Positions 1 through 9,760 of a DNA stretch of 64,000 bases are shown one piece after another; the stretch's first letter is position 1; each line of letters opens with the position of its first letter. This stretch comes from GWE2-42-39 sp942493345 (GTDB lineage: Bacteria > Bacteroidota > Bacteroidia > Bacteroidales > Prolixibacteraceae). The notes below the pieces were generated by a model, which searched no databases, was not told the DNA's origin, and saw only the letters and a list, made by a program, of their open reading frames with translations. A program made the position numbers and the translations under genes. The stretch is from positions 2,790,001 to 2,854,000 of the forward strand of contig OW818695.1 of NCBI GenBank assembly GCA_942493345.1, in the 5' to 3' direction.

Positions 1-1504
1 CAAAATAACGATGACCTTCAAAAGCAAGCTCTACTCGTCGTTCACGAATGATCAGATCCTTGAGTTTTGCTTGTGATACAACAGGAATTGCTGTTAGTTT
101 GACTGCTGCACGGGTGCGAACAGAATTTACTGCTGCACGGGCAGTTATATTTAAAGTCCCGGGGCCGGTAACATCCGGGCCAAAAGCGTTGTTCATTGCT
201 TCGGCATAGTTCAAGTATATTTCGGGCAAACGGAAAAATACCCATTGTTTAGTTGACGTTTCGCCCAACAGTAGGTCAAGTTTTTCGTTCATGTATTTCC
301 TGAGATAATACCCTGTTTTCGAAGCCCGATCGCGTGGTTTGGCATTGGCTCCTCCTGTCCATAATTCTACGGTTGCCAGCGTTTTTCCAAACTTCGAGTT
401 ATTCACCACAATGGTTTTATTTAAACGCGGATCCCTGTTGCTATATGGGTTGTCGGCATGGCTGGGTTTGTTCCAGTCGAAATCACCATCAACGGTGTGT
501 TCGTAAGCATCTACCAGATTCCCCGATGGGCAAGTCCCTGTTTGTCCAAGAGGAAAACCAACTGCAGTGTTTTGTTTCTCAAATGTATTACTGGCGCCAT
601 ACCTTCTTTCAAAAATAACTTCAGAACTTTTGGTAGATCCCAGTGTGGATAATGTTTCGTATGTTGTTTGGAATGTATATGCCGGGATAATGTTTATCAC
701 TGCGATATTGGCTTCTGCTGCTTTTATCCAGCGTGCCTGCCGGTCGCCGCCTACATAGCCCAACAAAGGATCAGTATTGCCAGCCTGGTTGAAAAGATCA
801 CTTGCGGCATAGAGCAATGTTCGTGCTTTGAGCGCCATGGCTGCGCCTTTCGTGGCCCGGCCATAGTTTCCGGTGTTTTGAACAGGAAGAAGATCAATTG
901 AGGATTCATCGCATGTTGCAACGATAAAATCTACACAATCAGCAAACGAGCTTCTCGGGAAACGGCTAATCCATTCGGAATCCTTATCAATAACCTCATC
1001 AACAATAGGAACACCCCCGTAGCGTTTGATCAGTTCAAAATAGAAATATGCGGTTAAGAACTTTGCTTCTGCCCTATATTGCTTAATAAGGTCTGTTCTT
1101 AATGTATATTCTGTAGGGTTTGAATATTGCAATTCTTTCCAGGTAATAGTATCCGTTGACTGGATAAATATTTTCGCATTTCGGATTGAAGTGTAAGCTG
1201 CATCCCAGATATTATCCGGGTTGAAATATGGGGTTATATTTCCCAGATTAAAATTTTGGATGGTTTCGGAGTTATTTACTTCTTCTGCCTCATCGCAGGC
1301 TGAGGCCAGCCAGGATGTGCCAATATCGGCATAGCCATTGGGAAGGCCGCTGTAAACCGTATTCAGTACGCTTCTAATCTTGGTTATATTGGTATATATC
1401 TCTTTATCATCGATAAAGGTTAAGTTATCGGGTTCAATTACATTACACGCCACAAGACACAAGGTCAATTGTAGAACCAATAGTATTTTTTTCATCGTAT
1501 TCAT
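1..1504 (-). CDS. SusD/RagB family nutrient-binding lipoprotein, C-terminus cut by window edge
   Basis: Surface glycan-binding lipoprotein expected to sit on the SusC channel encoded just upstream. The minus-strand frame is open from an ATG at 1504 to base 1 (about 501 codons seen) and has no stop because the window ends. A signal peptide ends in the lipobox LVAC (Cys20). Family hallmarks are visible: helical TPR-like segments, a YFYFELIKRYGGVPIV stretch and, close to the window edge, the C-terminal RERRVELAFEGHRYF motif, so only the last few dozen residues are missing. A second ATG at 1495 would also work; both keep the signal peptide. It starts 9 nt after the SusC stop, so the two are co-transcribed. 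The substrate is unknown. Confidence 0.93.
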   Translation of the reverse strand, partial: MNTMKKILLVLQLTLCLVACNVIEPDNLTFIDDKEIYTNITKIRSVLNTVYSGLPNGYADIGTSWLASACDEAEEVNNSETIQNFNLGNITPYFNPDNIWDAAYTSIRNAKIFIQSTDTITWKELQYSNPTEYTLRTDLIKQYRAEAKFLTAYFYFELIKRYGGVPIVDEVIDKDSEWISRFPRSSFADCVDFIVATCDESSIDLLPVQNTGNYGRATKGAAMALKARTLLYAASDLFNQAGNTDPLLGYVGGDRQARWIKAAEANIAVINIIPAYTFQTTYETLSTLGSTKSSEVIFERRYGASNTFEKQNTAVGFPLGQTGTCPSGNLVDAYEHTVDGDFDWNKPSHADNPYSNRDPRLNKTIVVNNSKFGKTLATVELWTGGANAKPRDRASKTGYYLRKYMNEKLDLLLGETSTKQWVFFRLPEIYLNYAEAMNNAFGPDVTGPGTLNITARAAVNSVRTRAAVKLTAIPVVSQAKLKDLIIRERRVELAFEGHRYF

Positions 1505-1513
1505 AGCTGTTTT

Positions 1514-4336
1514 TTAAAACTGTAAATTGATACCTATGTTATAAGATTTCATTAACGGATATCCTGCAAGCACTTCGGGATCAGTATATTTCAAATGATC
1601 CATCGTAAACAGGTTCATGCCCCTTAAAAATATTTTTGCAGAACGAAGCCTTGCATTTTGTATAAGATTTTGAGGAAGGTTATAGGCCAGATCCAAGCTA
1701 CGCAGACGTAAGAAGTCTCCATTTACATACCAGAATGAGGATTCACGGTAGTTATTATTATTTTCCTGAGTAGTCAGGCGTGGATAATCTGCAGTTGCTT
1801 TGTTTTGTTCTGTCCAGAATTGTTTTGCATAGGTCGAGATTTTCGCCCCGTCATTTGTTAATGGCCAAAATAAGAGTGGTTCATTCCCCAGGTAAATGCT
1901 TCGTCCTACTTGTCCCTGCAGAAAAGCGCTTACTTCAAAGCTCTTGTAATTGAAACTCAAATCGAAACCGATATCCCATTTGGGTAAGGTGGTGTTGTTT
2001 AGAGCAATCTCGTCGAAATTATCGATTAACCCATCACTGTTCTGGTCTTTGTATTTTATATCTCCCGGTTGTACGGGGCCAAATGTTTGTAATGGGCTAT
2101 TTTGAATATCGGCATCGGAGTCAAAAAAGCCAATGGCTTCTAACATAAACGGTTGGTTGATGCGTTTGCCTGTTCGATACAAATAATCGTAAGGTTGTGC
2201 CGTTTCGGGAAAGTATTGAATTTTATCTGTTACATAACTTACGTTCAATCCGGTGCGATATCCCCAGTTCGATTTTTGTTCTGCGAATGATACAGCGACT
2301 TCAATGCCATGGTTATTGGTAATTCCATCATTAATATTCGGTAATTTTCCGCCAAATATTCCGGGAACGAGTGCGGTTTCCGAAACTAAGATATCTTTCC
2401 TTCTCTCAAAGAAATAGGTAAAGGAAAAATCTAAATGATTAAATAATCGGGTATCGATACCCAAATCATATTTGGTGGCTGTTTCCCATGTAAAATCATT
2501 GTTTGCAATTACTCCCGCATATAAGCCCGTTTGATTTGCGTTGGCACTGCCAAAACGATATCCGTCATCGGCAACGTACTGCCGAAGATTACTGAATCGC
2601 TCCCCGATTTCGGAGTTTCCAACGATACCGGCAGAAGCACGTAATTTTAAATAATTAATTGATGTATTATTCGCAAGGAAGTCCTCTTTTGAAATCTCCC
2701 ATGCAGCAGAAACGGCTGGGAAAAAACCAAATCGATGATTCTTTGGGAAAGCTTCGGTACCGCTATAGGAAGCGCCAATTTCTGCAAAATAGCGTTCCTT
2801 AAAACTATAATTAGCCCGGCCACTTATAAACTGGTAATTGTATGGGCTTTCGCTGCCGATAATCAATCGATCCTGATGATAAACTATTTGTGTAATAAGG
2901 GTTTGATTTATACCTAGTTGAGGAATATATTGAATATTTCCTTCAAGCGTATTACGTTTTCTCTGAGAGTCATTTAGCGGATAACCACTGGAACTTAATG
3001 TCGTCAGATTTGTATTTGTTCCTATCGGGGAACTCAAAATTGGAGTTCCCGAAATAGCATCCATGCCTAATAATTCTATAACAGCAAAATCGCGGGAATA
3101 TCCTTCCTGATTGGAATAAAAATTATCTACAGAGAACTGCACCCCGGCAGAAAGCCCTTTTATCAGGTCGCTAAAATCATATTTTGTAGATAAGGTTGAT
3201 TGAATTACACGATTGTTTGTATGTCTGTATCCTTTCGAGTTAATATAACCAACCAAATTGTTCGGATAGATTGAAGTTCCACCGTACACTCCATTTTGCA
3301 CATATACCGGAAATAAATGCGATGGATATTTATTCATCATGTCCCAAATTGTACTGGTACCAGTAGAAGGAGAATTCTTTTGATTGATCCGGCCGCTTAA
3401 GTCAAAACGAAACGACCAATTAGTGTTTACATTTAAATCGAGGTTCGATCGAAAGGAAATATTATCTAATCCAATATTGGTTGAATAGCCCTCGTTCATG
3501 TCTGTATTTTTATACAGACCTCCCTGGTGAAAGTACCCGAGTGAGACATAGTATGTAGCAACTTTGTCTCCGCCCGAAACGTCAAAATTAGCTTTTGTGC
3601 CAAGGGCGTATTTTTTTGTTACTTCATCTCTCCAGTCAACGTTCGGATAATAATAAGGATCTCCACTTTCGTAGCCTGCAATTTGTTCAGAGGAATATAA
3701 AGGAGCATAACCATCATTTCTGAGGGCCTGGTTATATTGTATTACATAATCAGAAGAATTGAGAAATTCCGGTGTACGGGTTGGGGTCATAAAGCTTTGC
3801 TCTATTTTACCACTTATATTCAATTTTCCTGTTTGTCCACGTTTTGTGGTAACCAGAATGACTCCGTTTGCACCCTTAATTCCGTACATTACTGATGAAG
3901 CAGCATCTTTAAGTACAGATATGCTTTTAATATCATCAAGCAGCACATCGTTTAAATCACGTTCAATGCCATCAACCAAAACGAGCGGGCTGTTATTTTT
4001 AGTGGTGCTTCTTCCACGTACAAATAATGTCGGGGTATCGTTGCCAGGCTCGCTTGTGCGTTGCAAAACTGTCAACCCCGGAAGTTTTCCATATAAGGCA
4101 TTTCCCGTTACATAAACAGAGTTTTTTATGATATCCTCACTATTAACCGTACTTATTGAATAGGTAACTGCTTTTTTGTTTGTCAGGCCGTATGCAACGT
4201 TTATTTCAGTTTTTTCAGAAAGCGAATCGTGAACGGTCGTATTTGTCGTGGTTTGTTGCGATTGTGCATTTGCGGCACCAACCACGAATAAGGCGAAGCA
4301 GGCAATTCGAAGGCCTCTATATATATTAAAATTCAT
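1514..4336 (-). CDS. SusC/RagA family TonB-linked outer membrane receptor (short form)
   Basis: Outer-membrane TonB-dependent channel that imports oligosaccharides captured by its SusD partner. 940 aa. A signal peptide ends near residue 25 (AANAQ). A plug domain follows almost directly (about residues 50-170), with the SusC signatures PLVLVDGIERD and SVLKDAASSVMYG and the usual ANGVILVTTKRG. The rest is beta-barrel ending in NIGINLQF with a terminal Phe. Unlike the SusC at 6152-9244, it has no N-terminal CarboxypepD-reg domain and no DUF-type extension, which explains its shorter length. It is the third gene of a SusC-SusD-SusC-SusD run, 25 nt after the preceding SusD. Confidence 0.95.
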   Translation of the reverse strand: MNFNIYRGLRIACFALFVVGAANAQSQQTTTNTTVHDSLSEKTEINVAYGLTNKKAVTYSISTVNSEDIIKNSVYVTGNALYGKLPGLTVLQRTSEPGNDTPTLFVRGRSTTKNNSPLVLVDGIERDLNDVLLDDIKSISVLKDAASSVMYGIKGANGVILVTTKRGQTGKLNISGKIEQSFMTPTRTPEFLNSSDYVIQYNQALRNDGYAPLYSSEQIAGYESGDPYYYPNVDWRDEVTKKYALGTKANFDVSGGDKVATYYVSLGYFHQGGLYKNTDMNEGYSTNIGLDNISFRSNLDLNVNTNWSFRFDLSGRINQKNSPSTGTSTIWDMMNKYPSHLFPVYVQNGVYGGTSIYPNNLVGYINSKGYRHTNNRVIQSTLSTKYDFSDLIKGLSAGVQFSVDNFYSNQEGYSRDFAVIELLGMDAISGTPILSSPIGTNTNLTTLSSSGYPLNDSQRKRNTLEGNIQYIPQLGINQTLITQIVYHQDRLIIGSESPYNYQFISGRANYSFKERYFAEIGASYSGTEAFPKNHRFGFFPAVSAAWEISKEDFLANNTSINYLKLRASAGIVGNSEIGERFSNLRQYVADDGYRFGSANANQTGLYAGVIANNDFTWETATKYDLGIDTRLFNHLDFSFTYFFERRKDILVSETALVPGIFGGKLPNINDGITNNHGIEVAVSFAEQKSNWGYRTGLNVSYVTDKIQYFPETAQPYDYLYRTGKRINQPFMLEAIGFFDSDADIQNSPLQTFGPVQPGDIKYKDQNSDGLIDNFDEIALNNTTLPKWDIGFDLSFNYKSFEVSAFLQGQVGRSIYLGNEPLLFWPLTNDGAKISTYAKQFWTEQNKATADYPRLTTQENNNNYRESSFWYVNGDFLRLRSLDLAYNLPQNLIQNARLRSAKIFLRGMNLFTMDHLKYTDPEVLAGYPLMKSYNIGINLQF

Positions 4337-4361
4337 AGTCTATAATTTTTAAAAGTTATAA

Positions 4362-6146
4362 TTACCATCCCGGGTTTTGAATCAAACCATATTGCAAATT
4401 CACCTCTGAAGGCGGAAATGGATGTAAATAATACCAGTCGAGAAATGGCCTGTCTTCATACTTATACTTTGTATAGGTATACGTGTTATTTTTGAATTTT
4501 TTGACCTTAACGTCATAGATGGGACCTTTAAATACCTCGCCCATTTTCCAGCGTTTTAAGTCAAAATACCGGTATTCTTCAAACGCAAATTCCAAGGCCC
4601 ATTCATTCTGTATTTTCGTTCTCATTTCGTTTTTTGATAATCCGGACTGGATATTCGGCATCCCCGAACGGTTCCGAATGGTATTAATCTTGCTCAATAC
4701 CCGGTTGTCGGGCGACGAAAGGCTTTCGTTAAGTGCTTCGGAATACATCAGGTACAAATCAGTAAGGCGCATTTGAGGACAAATTGGTTGCCATGTTTTT
4801 TGAGTTATCGTTCTGTCTTCATATCCCAAAACATGTTTTCTTACCTGATGTGAGAACTGCGTACTTGCTTTAGCCGGACTATTATTGCCGTTTAACGATG
4901 GCGTTTCGTGTTCATAATACTGAATGGTTGCATTCGGATAAAGTACCAATCCATTATACATTACCGTTTGATTGAACCGTGGATCAAGATTTTTGTATGG
5001 AAAAGTAGGGTCATTTGCAGGAGTGGTGATAACATTATTCCAGTCTACATAAGATCCATCTTTGTTCTGATATTTTTCAACCATATTTAGAGAAACCAGG
5101 TTGGATGAGTACCCTCCGGTAAATGGAACCCCGCGTGGTATCCAATAAGCCATACTTGGATTACTAACTTTTTGTGTTCCCCACATAATTTCAGTATTCC
5201 CCTGATTCGGTCTATACTGATACGAAATGGTGTAATTTAAATCAGTGTTTGCTGTATTAACAATAGAATAGCCGTTCGATTCGCAATATTTTATACCTTC
5301 ATCGGCATATCTGGCGGCTGTTTCCCATCTGGTGGGGTCATACGACATGAGGCAGATCAAATTGTTATCATTGCCTAAGCTCAGATAAGGGGTTGCCGAA
5401 TTAAAAAGCGGACTGGCAATGTATAACGCAGCTTTAGCTTTTAAACCATAAGCAAATGCCTTATTTAATCTTCCGAAATCAAGTCCATCATATCGTGCAG
5501 CAAATTCAGGTACGGCAATGGCTTCGTTCAATAGGTTAATGATATAATCATAGACTTCAATTAAAGGGGATCTGCCGAAACTTATTATATCTTTTGCAGG
5601 ATCCAACTTTTTGGTAACCAACGGAACACCTCCATATCGTTTCATCAATTCGAAATACTCGAAAGCAATCATCGTTTTTGCTTCTGCTTTAATCCGTTCT
5701 TTCTCCCCTGTCGGAGCATCTGGTACTTCGTCTATGCGATCGATCAATGTAAATGCTTTCCGAATGGTTAAGTAATGATTTGAATAATTATCTTCCCCCG
5801 CCGCACTATTCGTTAAATTTTCGGCCTGAACGGTACCGAAATTAAATTTATGTGTAAAGTAATTCGCATTTAGCCTAAAACTACATCCAAAGTCGGTAGC
5901 ACATTCTAACAACGATCCGTTTAACCGTTTTGTAGGCGCTGTTGCAACATACAAATCAAGGTAATATGGCCTCAATGCGTAAAGATCGTAAACCAGTTTT
6001 TGAGCATTCTCAAACTTTGCGAAAACCGAATCTTCATTAAAGCTAACAGAGAATGGTTTTTCCAGAAAATCATTTTTACAGGAAGCTAGCATTATAATGA
6101 TGCAAAGCACCAATACAGCACCTGATTGATGTATATATCTTTTCAT
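4362..6146 (-). CDS. SusD/RagB family nutrient-binding lipoprotein
   Basis: Partner lipoprotein of the upstream SusC (6152-9244). 594 aa. The signal peptide ends in lipobox MLASC (Cys23), so it should be lipidated and moved to the cell surface. SusD hallmarks include EYFELMKRYGGVPLVTKKLD near residue 170 and a C-terminal block with RLTDLYLMYSEALNE, NTIRNRSGMP and FEEYRYFDLKRWK. The start lies 5 nt from the SusC stop, indicating translational coupling. The glycan is not identifiable from sequence. Confidence 0.95.
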   Translation of the reverse strand: MKRYIHQSGAVLVLCIIIMLASCKNDFLEKPFSVSFNEDSVFAKFENAQKLVYDLYALRPYYLDLYVATAPTKRLNGSLLECATDFGCSFRLNANYFTHKFNFGTVQAENLTNSAAGEDNYSNHYLTIRKAFTLIDRIDEVPDAPTGEKERIKAEAKTMIAFEYFELMKRYGGVPLVTKKLDPAKDIISFGRSPLIEVYDYIINLLNEAIAVPEFAARYDGLDFGRLNKAFAYGLKAKAALYIASPLFNSATPYLSLGNDNNLICLMSYDPTRWETAARYADEGIKYCESNGYSIVNTANTDLNYTISYQYRPNQGNTEIMWGTQKVSNPSMAYWIPRGVPFTGGYSSNLVSLNMVEKYQNKDGSYVDWNNVITTPANDPTFPYKNLDPRFNQTVMYNGLVLYPNATIQYYEHETPSLNGNNSPAKASTQFSHQVRKHVLGYEDRTITQKTWQPICPQMRLTDLYLMYSEALNESLSSPDNRVLSKINTIRNRSGMPNIQSGLSKNEMRTKIQNEWALEFAFEEYRYFDLKRWKMGEVFKGPIYDVKVKKFKNNTYTYTKYKYEDRPFLDWYYLHPFPPSEVNLQYGLIQNPGW

Positions 6147-6151
6147 ATTAT

Positions 6152-9100
6152 TTAAAATTGAATATTGAAACCTGCGTTGAATATTTGTAGCTGTGGATAT
6201 GCAAAACTATTTGAAGCTTGCTGTTCCGGATCGACCAATTTTAGCTTGTCCCACGTTAATAAGTTCTGTCCGCTAAAATATAACCGGACGAAACTGATCC
6301 CGGCATCTTTTAAGAATGAATTTTCAAACTTGTAGCCAATCTCAACATTTTTTAATCGAAGATAAGATCCATCACGCATCCACAATGTTGAATTCGTATA
6401 GTTGCTTGCATTTCCATAAGTCGCAGTTAATTTCGGGCGAATGGCATTGGCTGCATTCTCTACGGTCCATCGCTCCTGCATGACAACTGCTAAAGTAGCT
6501 CCATATTGGTTTGCCGGCCTTTGCATAAAACCGCCTAAAACCCGACTTACATTTCCTGCGCCTTGGAAAAGCACGCTAAAATCAAGTCCTTTATATGAAA
6601 AACCGAATGTTGTTCCATAATTTATTTCGGGAAAAGTTGGGTACCCAATTGGGACAAAATCGTTCTGATCAACCTTCCCATCTTTATTCGTATCCTCGTA
6701 CCTTACATCCCCCGGAGTTGATCTTGAAGCATACTGTAATGGCCAGGCATCAGCTTCTTCCTGGGTATTGAAAAAACCAAGTGACGTTAATCCATAGGTT
6801 TGGTTTAATGAATTGCCTAATTGGTTTTGAGGCGATTCAGGTGTGCCGTTCTCGATAAGACGATTGCGGGCAAAAGTGAAGTTGCCATTAATGTAATAAT
6901 TAATATCTCCGATTTTGTTGTTCCATCCAAGTTCAATTTCATACCCTTTATTTCGTACTTTGGCAAGATTATATACATCTTGAATTGCGGCAGCAACGTG
7001 TGCAATGGTTGGCTTCTGGTAAAGAATATTATTGCGGTAATCTATAAAATAATCGAACTTCAAATTTAGTTTATCTTTAAAGAAAGCCATTTCAAGGGCA
7101 TAGTTTTGTTTAATGGATTTTTCCCATGTTATGTCTGGGTTTCCTAACTGCCCTTCAACAACTCCCGGGTATTGCTTAAATTCTTCACCCAATGGTACCC
7201 GGTTATTGATAAAAGTATATTCCGACGGGAAATACATAAATCGTTGATAAACATTTGATCCATCAATCAGTTTGTCATTCCCGGTTTCGCCATACGAAAC
7301 CCGTAATTTAAGCAAAGAAAGAGCGCTTTCCTCGCCAAGTAGGTTTTTTACAAAAGGCTCACGTGTAACATTCCAGCCAGCGGATATTGCGGGGAATGTT
7401 CCGTATCTCTTTCCTGCAGGAAAGTTTTCTGATCCATTTCTTCCGACTGAAACTTCCAAGAGGTAACGATAATCGTAATTGTATGTCATTCTCCCGACAA
7501 TACCTAAATATCCAATCGGAACTTCCGGATATTCAACACTGTAGCTTGAACTCGATGGCCAAAATTGCTTGTTTTGATTATAAAGAATCAATCCGCCAAC
7601 GTTATGCTTTTTAAAAGCATGGTTATACTGCAATGCAGCTTCAAAATATATTCTTTTGGAACGGCTATCAAAACTTTGAGTACTAACGCCTGAAATTGCC
7701 TGATCTTCCAGTGGCCTGTAAACAACTGATTCGACTCCATCTATTGTTGTTAATATAGGAGCATAGGTTGTTCTTGTCACGTTTTTTCCTATCAGGGTTC
7801 TGTAATCCGAATCATACCCGATTTTAGAACGAAACGATAGTCCTTCCAGTATCATGTCAAGTTTCTGGTTTAGGTCTGCAGTCAGGTTAAATTGATTTAC
7901 AAATCGTTCATCATATCCTTCTGAAATTGGGACTAGTGGATTACGGCCAGTTATCGTACTGTTTACAATGATTTTATCTCCAACGAGGCCTGGTGTAATA
8001 CCCGACGGGGTATTTTGAATGCCGCCAAAAGGATTCGTGGCTGTATGGTATTTATCCGAATATCCTCCCAGGGAAAGACCGAAAACTGTAGATTTTGTAA
8101 TATTAAAGTCGATACTTGAACGGAAATTATACCGTTTATAAGTAGTGTTATTGCTATAGCCAAATTGTTCGTTAAATTCTTTCCATAATCCACCTTGGTC
8201 CATATATCCTAACGAAATAAAATATTTGGCCAGCTTTCCACCTCCGTTTATTGTAAGAGTACTCTTCGATTGCGGGGCAGTTTTCTTCATCATAAAATCA
8301 AACCAGTCTATATCCGGATGAAAAATAGGATCGCTGCCATCTTTATATTTTATAAAATCAGCTTCCTTAAATAATAATTGGTCGGGAGTTAAATTTGGAT
8401 TATCATTTAAAAGCGCTTCATTATATAAGAAAGCATAGTCATACGCATTGGCAAATTTAGGTAGCCTGGTTGGCGTCTGTAATGCAAAATTACTACTGAA
8501 ACTGATTTGTGGTTTTCCGGTAATACCTCTTTTTGTAGTTACCAAAATTACCCCGTTTGCTCCTCTAATACCATATACTGCCGTGGTGGATGCATCTTTT
8601 AATACAGTAATGTTATCCACTTCTTCGGCATTGATACTATTAAATGGCCGCTCAATACCATCAACAAGAACGAGAGGTTCACTATTTGAATTGAATGTAC
8701 TGAACCCTCTGATTCGAATACTTACTGCATCATTTCCGGGCTGACCACTATTTTGCTGAGCTAAAACTCCTGATGTCCGGCCAACAATCGTTTGAGCCAG
8801 ATTTGCACTAGGCGATTTGGCAAGGGCATCGCCCTTTACTGTTGTTAAGGCTCCGGTAACACTAATTTTCTTTTGGCTGCCATACCCCACCACTACAACC
8901 TCATTTAGTGATTCGGCTTTAGCTTCCATGGTCACATTAATGTTACTACGTCCCTCAATGGCTACTTCTTTTGGAGAAAAACCGACACAGGAAAAAACAA
9001 GAATACCATCTCTGGCATCTGCAACATTTAACGTGTAATTTCCATCCATATCGCTAATTGTGCCTATCATTTTCCCTTTGACCATGATAGTTGCTCCAGG

Positions 9101-9244
9101 TAATGGCAGCTTTTCTTCGTCTAACACCTGGCCTGTTATTGTAAATACATTCTGCTGGGCTCTCGATACAGGTATAAGAGACAGGCAGAAAATAAATACA
9201 ATAAAGATTCTTAATACATAAAGTTTAGTTATCATATTTTTCAT
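6152..9244 (-). CDS. SusC/RagA family TonB-linked outer membrane receptor
   Basis: TonB-dependent glycan importer and first Sus gene of this PUL. I place the start at the ATG at 9244 (MKNMITKLYVL), which opens directly into a signal peptide ending at PVSRAQQ; the frame stays open upstream to 9307 but that extension is charged and would bury the signal. The mature protein has a CarboxypepD-reg domain (ITGQVLDEEKLPLPGATIMV), the plug with NEVVVVGYGSQKK, EPLVLVDGIERPF and TVLKDASTTAVYGIRGANG, then a long barrel ending FNAGFNIQF. About 1030 aa, typical for the family. The 380-bp upstream gap holds paired LacI-type palindromes. Confidence 0.95.
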   Translation of the reverse strand: MKNMITKLYVLRIFIVFIFCLSLIPVSRAQQNVFTITGQVLDEEKLPLPGATIMVKGKMIGTISDMDGNYTLNVADARDGILVFSCVGFSPKEVAIEGRSNINVTMEAKAESLNEVVVVGYGSQKKISVTGALTTVKGDALAKSPSANLAQTIVGRTSGVLAQQNSGQPGNDAVSIRIRGFSTFNSNSEPLVLVDGIERPFNSINAEEVDNITVLKDASTTAVYGIRGANGVILVTTKRGITGKPQISFSSNFALQTPTRLPKFANAYDYAFLYNEALLNDNPNLTPDQLLFKEADFIKYKDGSDPIFHPDIDWFDFMMKKTAPQSKSTLTINGGGKLAKYFISLGYMDQGGLWKEFNEQFGYSNNTTYKRYNFRSSIDFNITKSTVFGLSLGGYSDKYHTATNPFGGIQNTPSGITPGLVGDKIIVNSTITGRNPLVPISEGYDERFVNQFNLTADLNQKLDMILEGLSFRSKIGYDSDYRTLIGKNVTRTTYAPILTTIDGVESVVYRPLEDQAISGVSTQSFDSRSKRIYFEAALQYNHAFKKHNVGGLILYNQNKQFWPSSSSYSVEYPEVPIGYLGIVGRMTYNYDYRYLLEVSVGRNGSENFPAGKRYGTFPAISAGWNVTREPFVKNLLGEESALSLLKLRVSYGETGNDKLIDGSNVYQRFMYFPSEYTFINNRVPLGEEFKQYPGVVEGQLGNPDITWEKSIKQNYALEMAFFKDKLNLKFDYFIDYRNNILYQKPTIAHVAAAIQDVYNLAKVRNKGYEIELGWNNKIGDINYYINGNFTFARNRLIENGTPESPQNQLGNSLNQTYGLTSLGFFNTQEEADAWPLQYASRSTPGDVRYEDTNKDGKVDQNDFVPIGYPTFPEINYGTTFGFSYKGLDFSVLFQGAGNVSRVLGGFMQRPANQYGATLAVVMQERWTVENAANAIRPKLTATYGNASNYTNSTLWMRDGSYLRLKNVEIGYKFENSFLKDAGISFVRLYFSGQNLLTWDKLKLVDPEQQASNSFAYPQLQIFNAGFNIQF

Positions 9245-9625
9245 AATTAGGTTTATTAATTCCAATATTGCTCCAATTCGGAACAAGTTCTTTTGTTGCG
9301 CTCGCACTTAAAACAGATGCGAAACTTTAGCGTTGTGAAAAACAAATAAGATTAGTAGATCCTTAAAATCGATTCTGATCTTGACTTCAAATCCCTATAA
9401 TTAATTATCAAAATACCAGATAATGATTGTTTTGCATATTCAAAGTAAGTTTATTATTATGGAATTATACTATTATAAAACGGTGGCCCGAACGATTTTC
9501 TATCGCAAGCGGTTGTGGAAACGTTTTCGGTAGTTACTATTTTTTAAAAGCTATTTTTAAAATGATCTCCTGAATTTCTATGATAACAAAAATTAATGGA
9601 ATAGACTCCGCTCATCGTTCTATAT
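9245..9625. other. Intergenic control region upstream of susC, 381 bp
   Basis: No gene seen. From 9491 to the end of this gap the sequence is near-identical to a segment starting at 12281. It carries two adjacent imperfect palindromes, CAAGCGGTTG (9506-9515) and GAAACGTTTTC (9518-9528). On the minus strand these lie about 260 bp upstream of the SusC start, so the gap probably holds both the 3' end of the glycosidase transcript and the SusC promoter. I found no clean TAnnTTTG box for SusC; the nearest is a one-base-short TATTTTG around 9409-9415. Confidence 0.6.
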
Positions 9626-9760
9626 TTAAATATCATAAAGCAACAATTCCATTTTCGAATTCAACGGATATTCTTTTCCATTTACAGAAACACTTTCCAT
9701 CCCATTTACCATCGGAATATGAAGTACGATCTTCTTGGGACTCTGATGAAATTTGGAGGC
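9491..9760. repeat. Long direct repeat, copy A (partner 12281-12532)
   Basis: The first 50 bases match copy B at nearly every position (aacgattttctatcgcaagc and onward). Homology continues with small indels through tagactccgctcatcg (9602-9617) and attttcgaattcaacggata (9651-9670) into the last 45 or so codons of the glycosidase gene. Copy B lacks about 28 nt of this coding part. The pattern is that of a tandem gene duplication in which intergenic DNA plus the 3' gene end were copied together. Judged by eye, not by alignment software. Confidence 0.85.
9506..9528. promoter_or_regulatory. Paired LacI-type operator-like palindromes, copy A
   Basis: CAAGCGGTTG and GAAACGTTTTC are imperfect inverted repeats whose centres are 12 bp apart. 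Central CG with flanking A/T arms is the usual form of LacI-family operators. The same pair occurs at 12296-12318, upstream of the glycosidase gene, which supports a shared regulator of both transcription units. No LacI-family gene is in the window, so the regulator is not identified. Confidence 0.45.
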
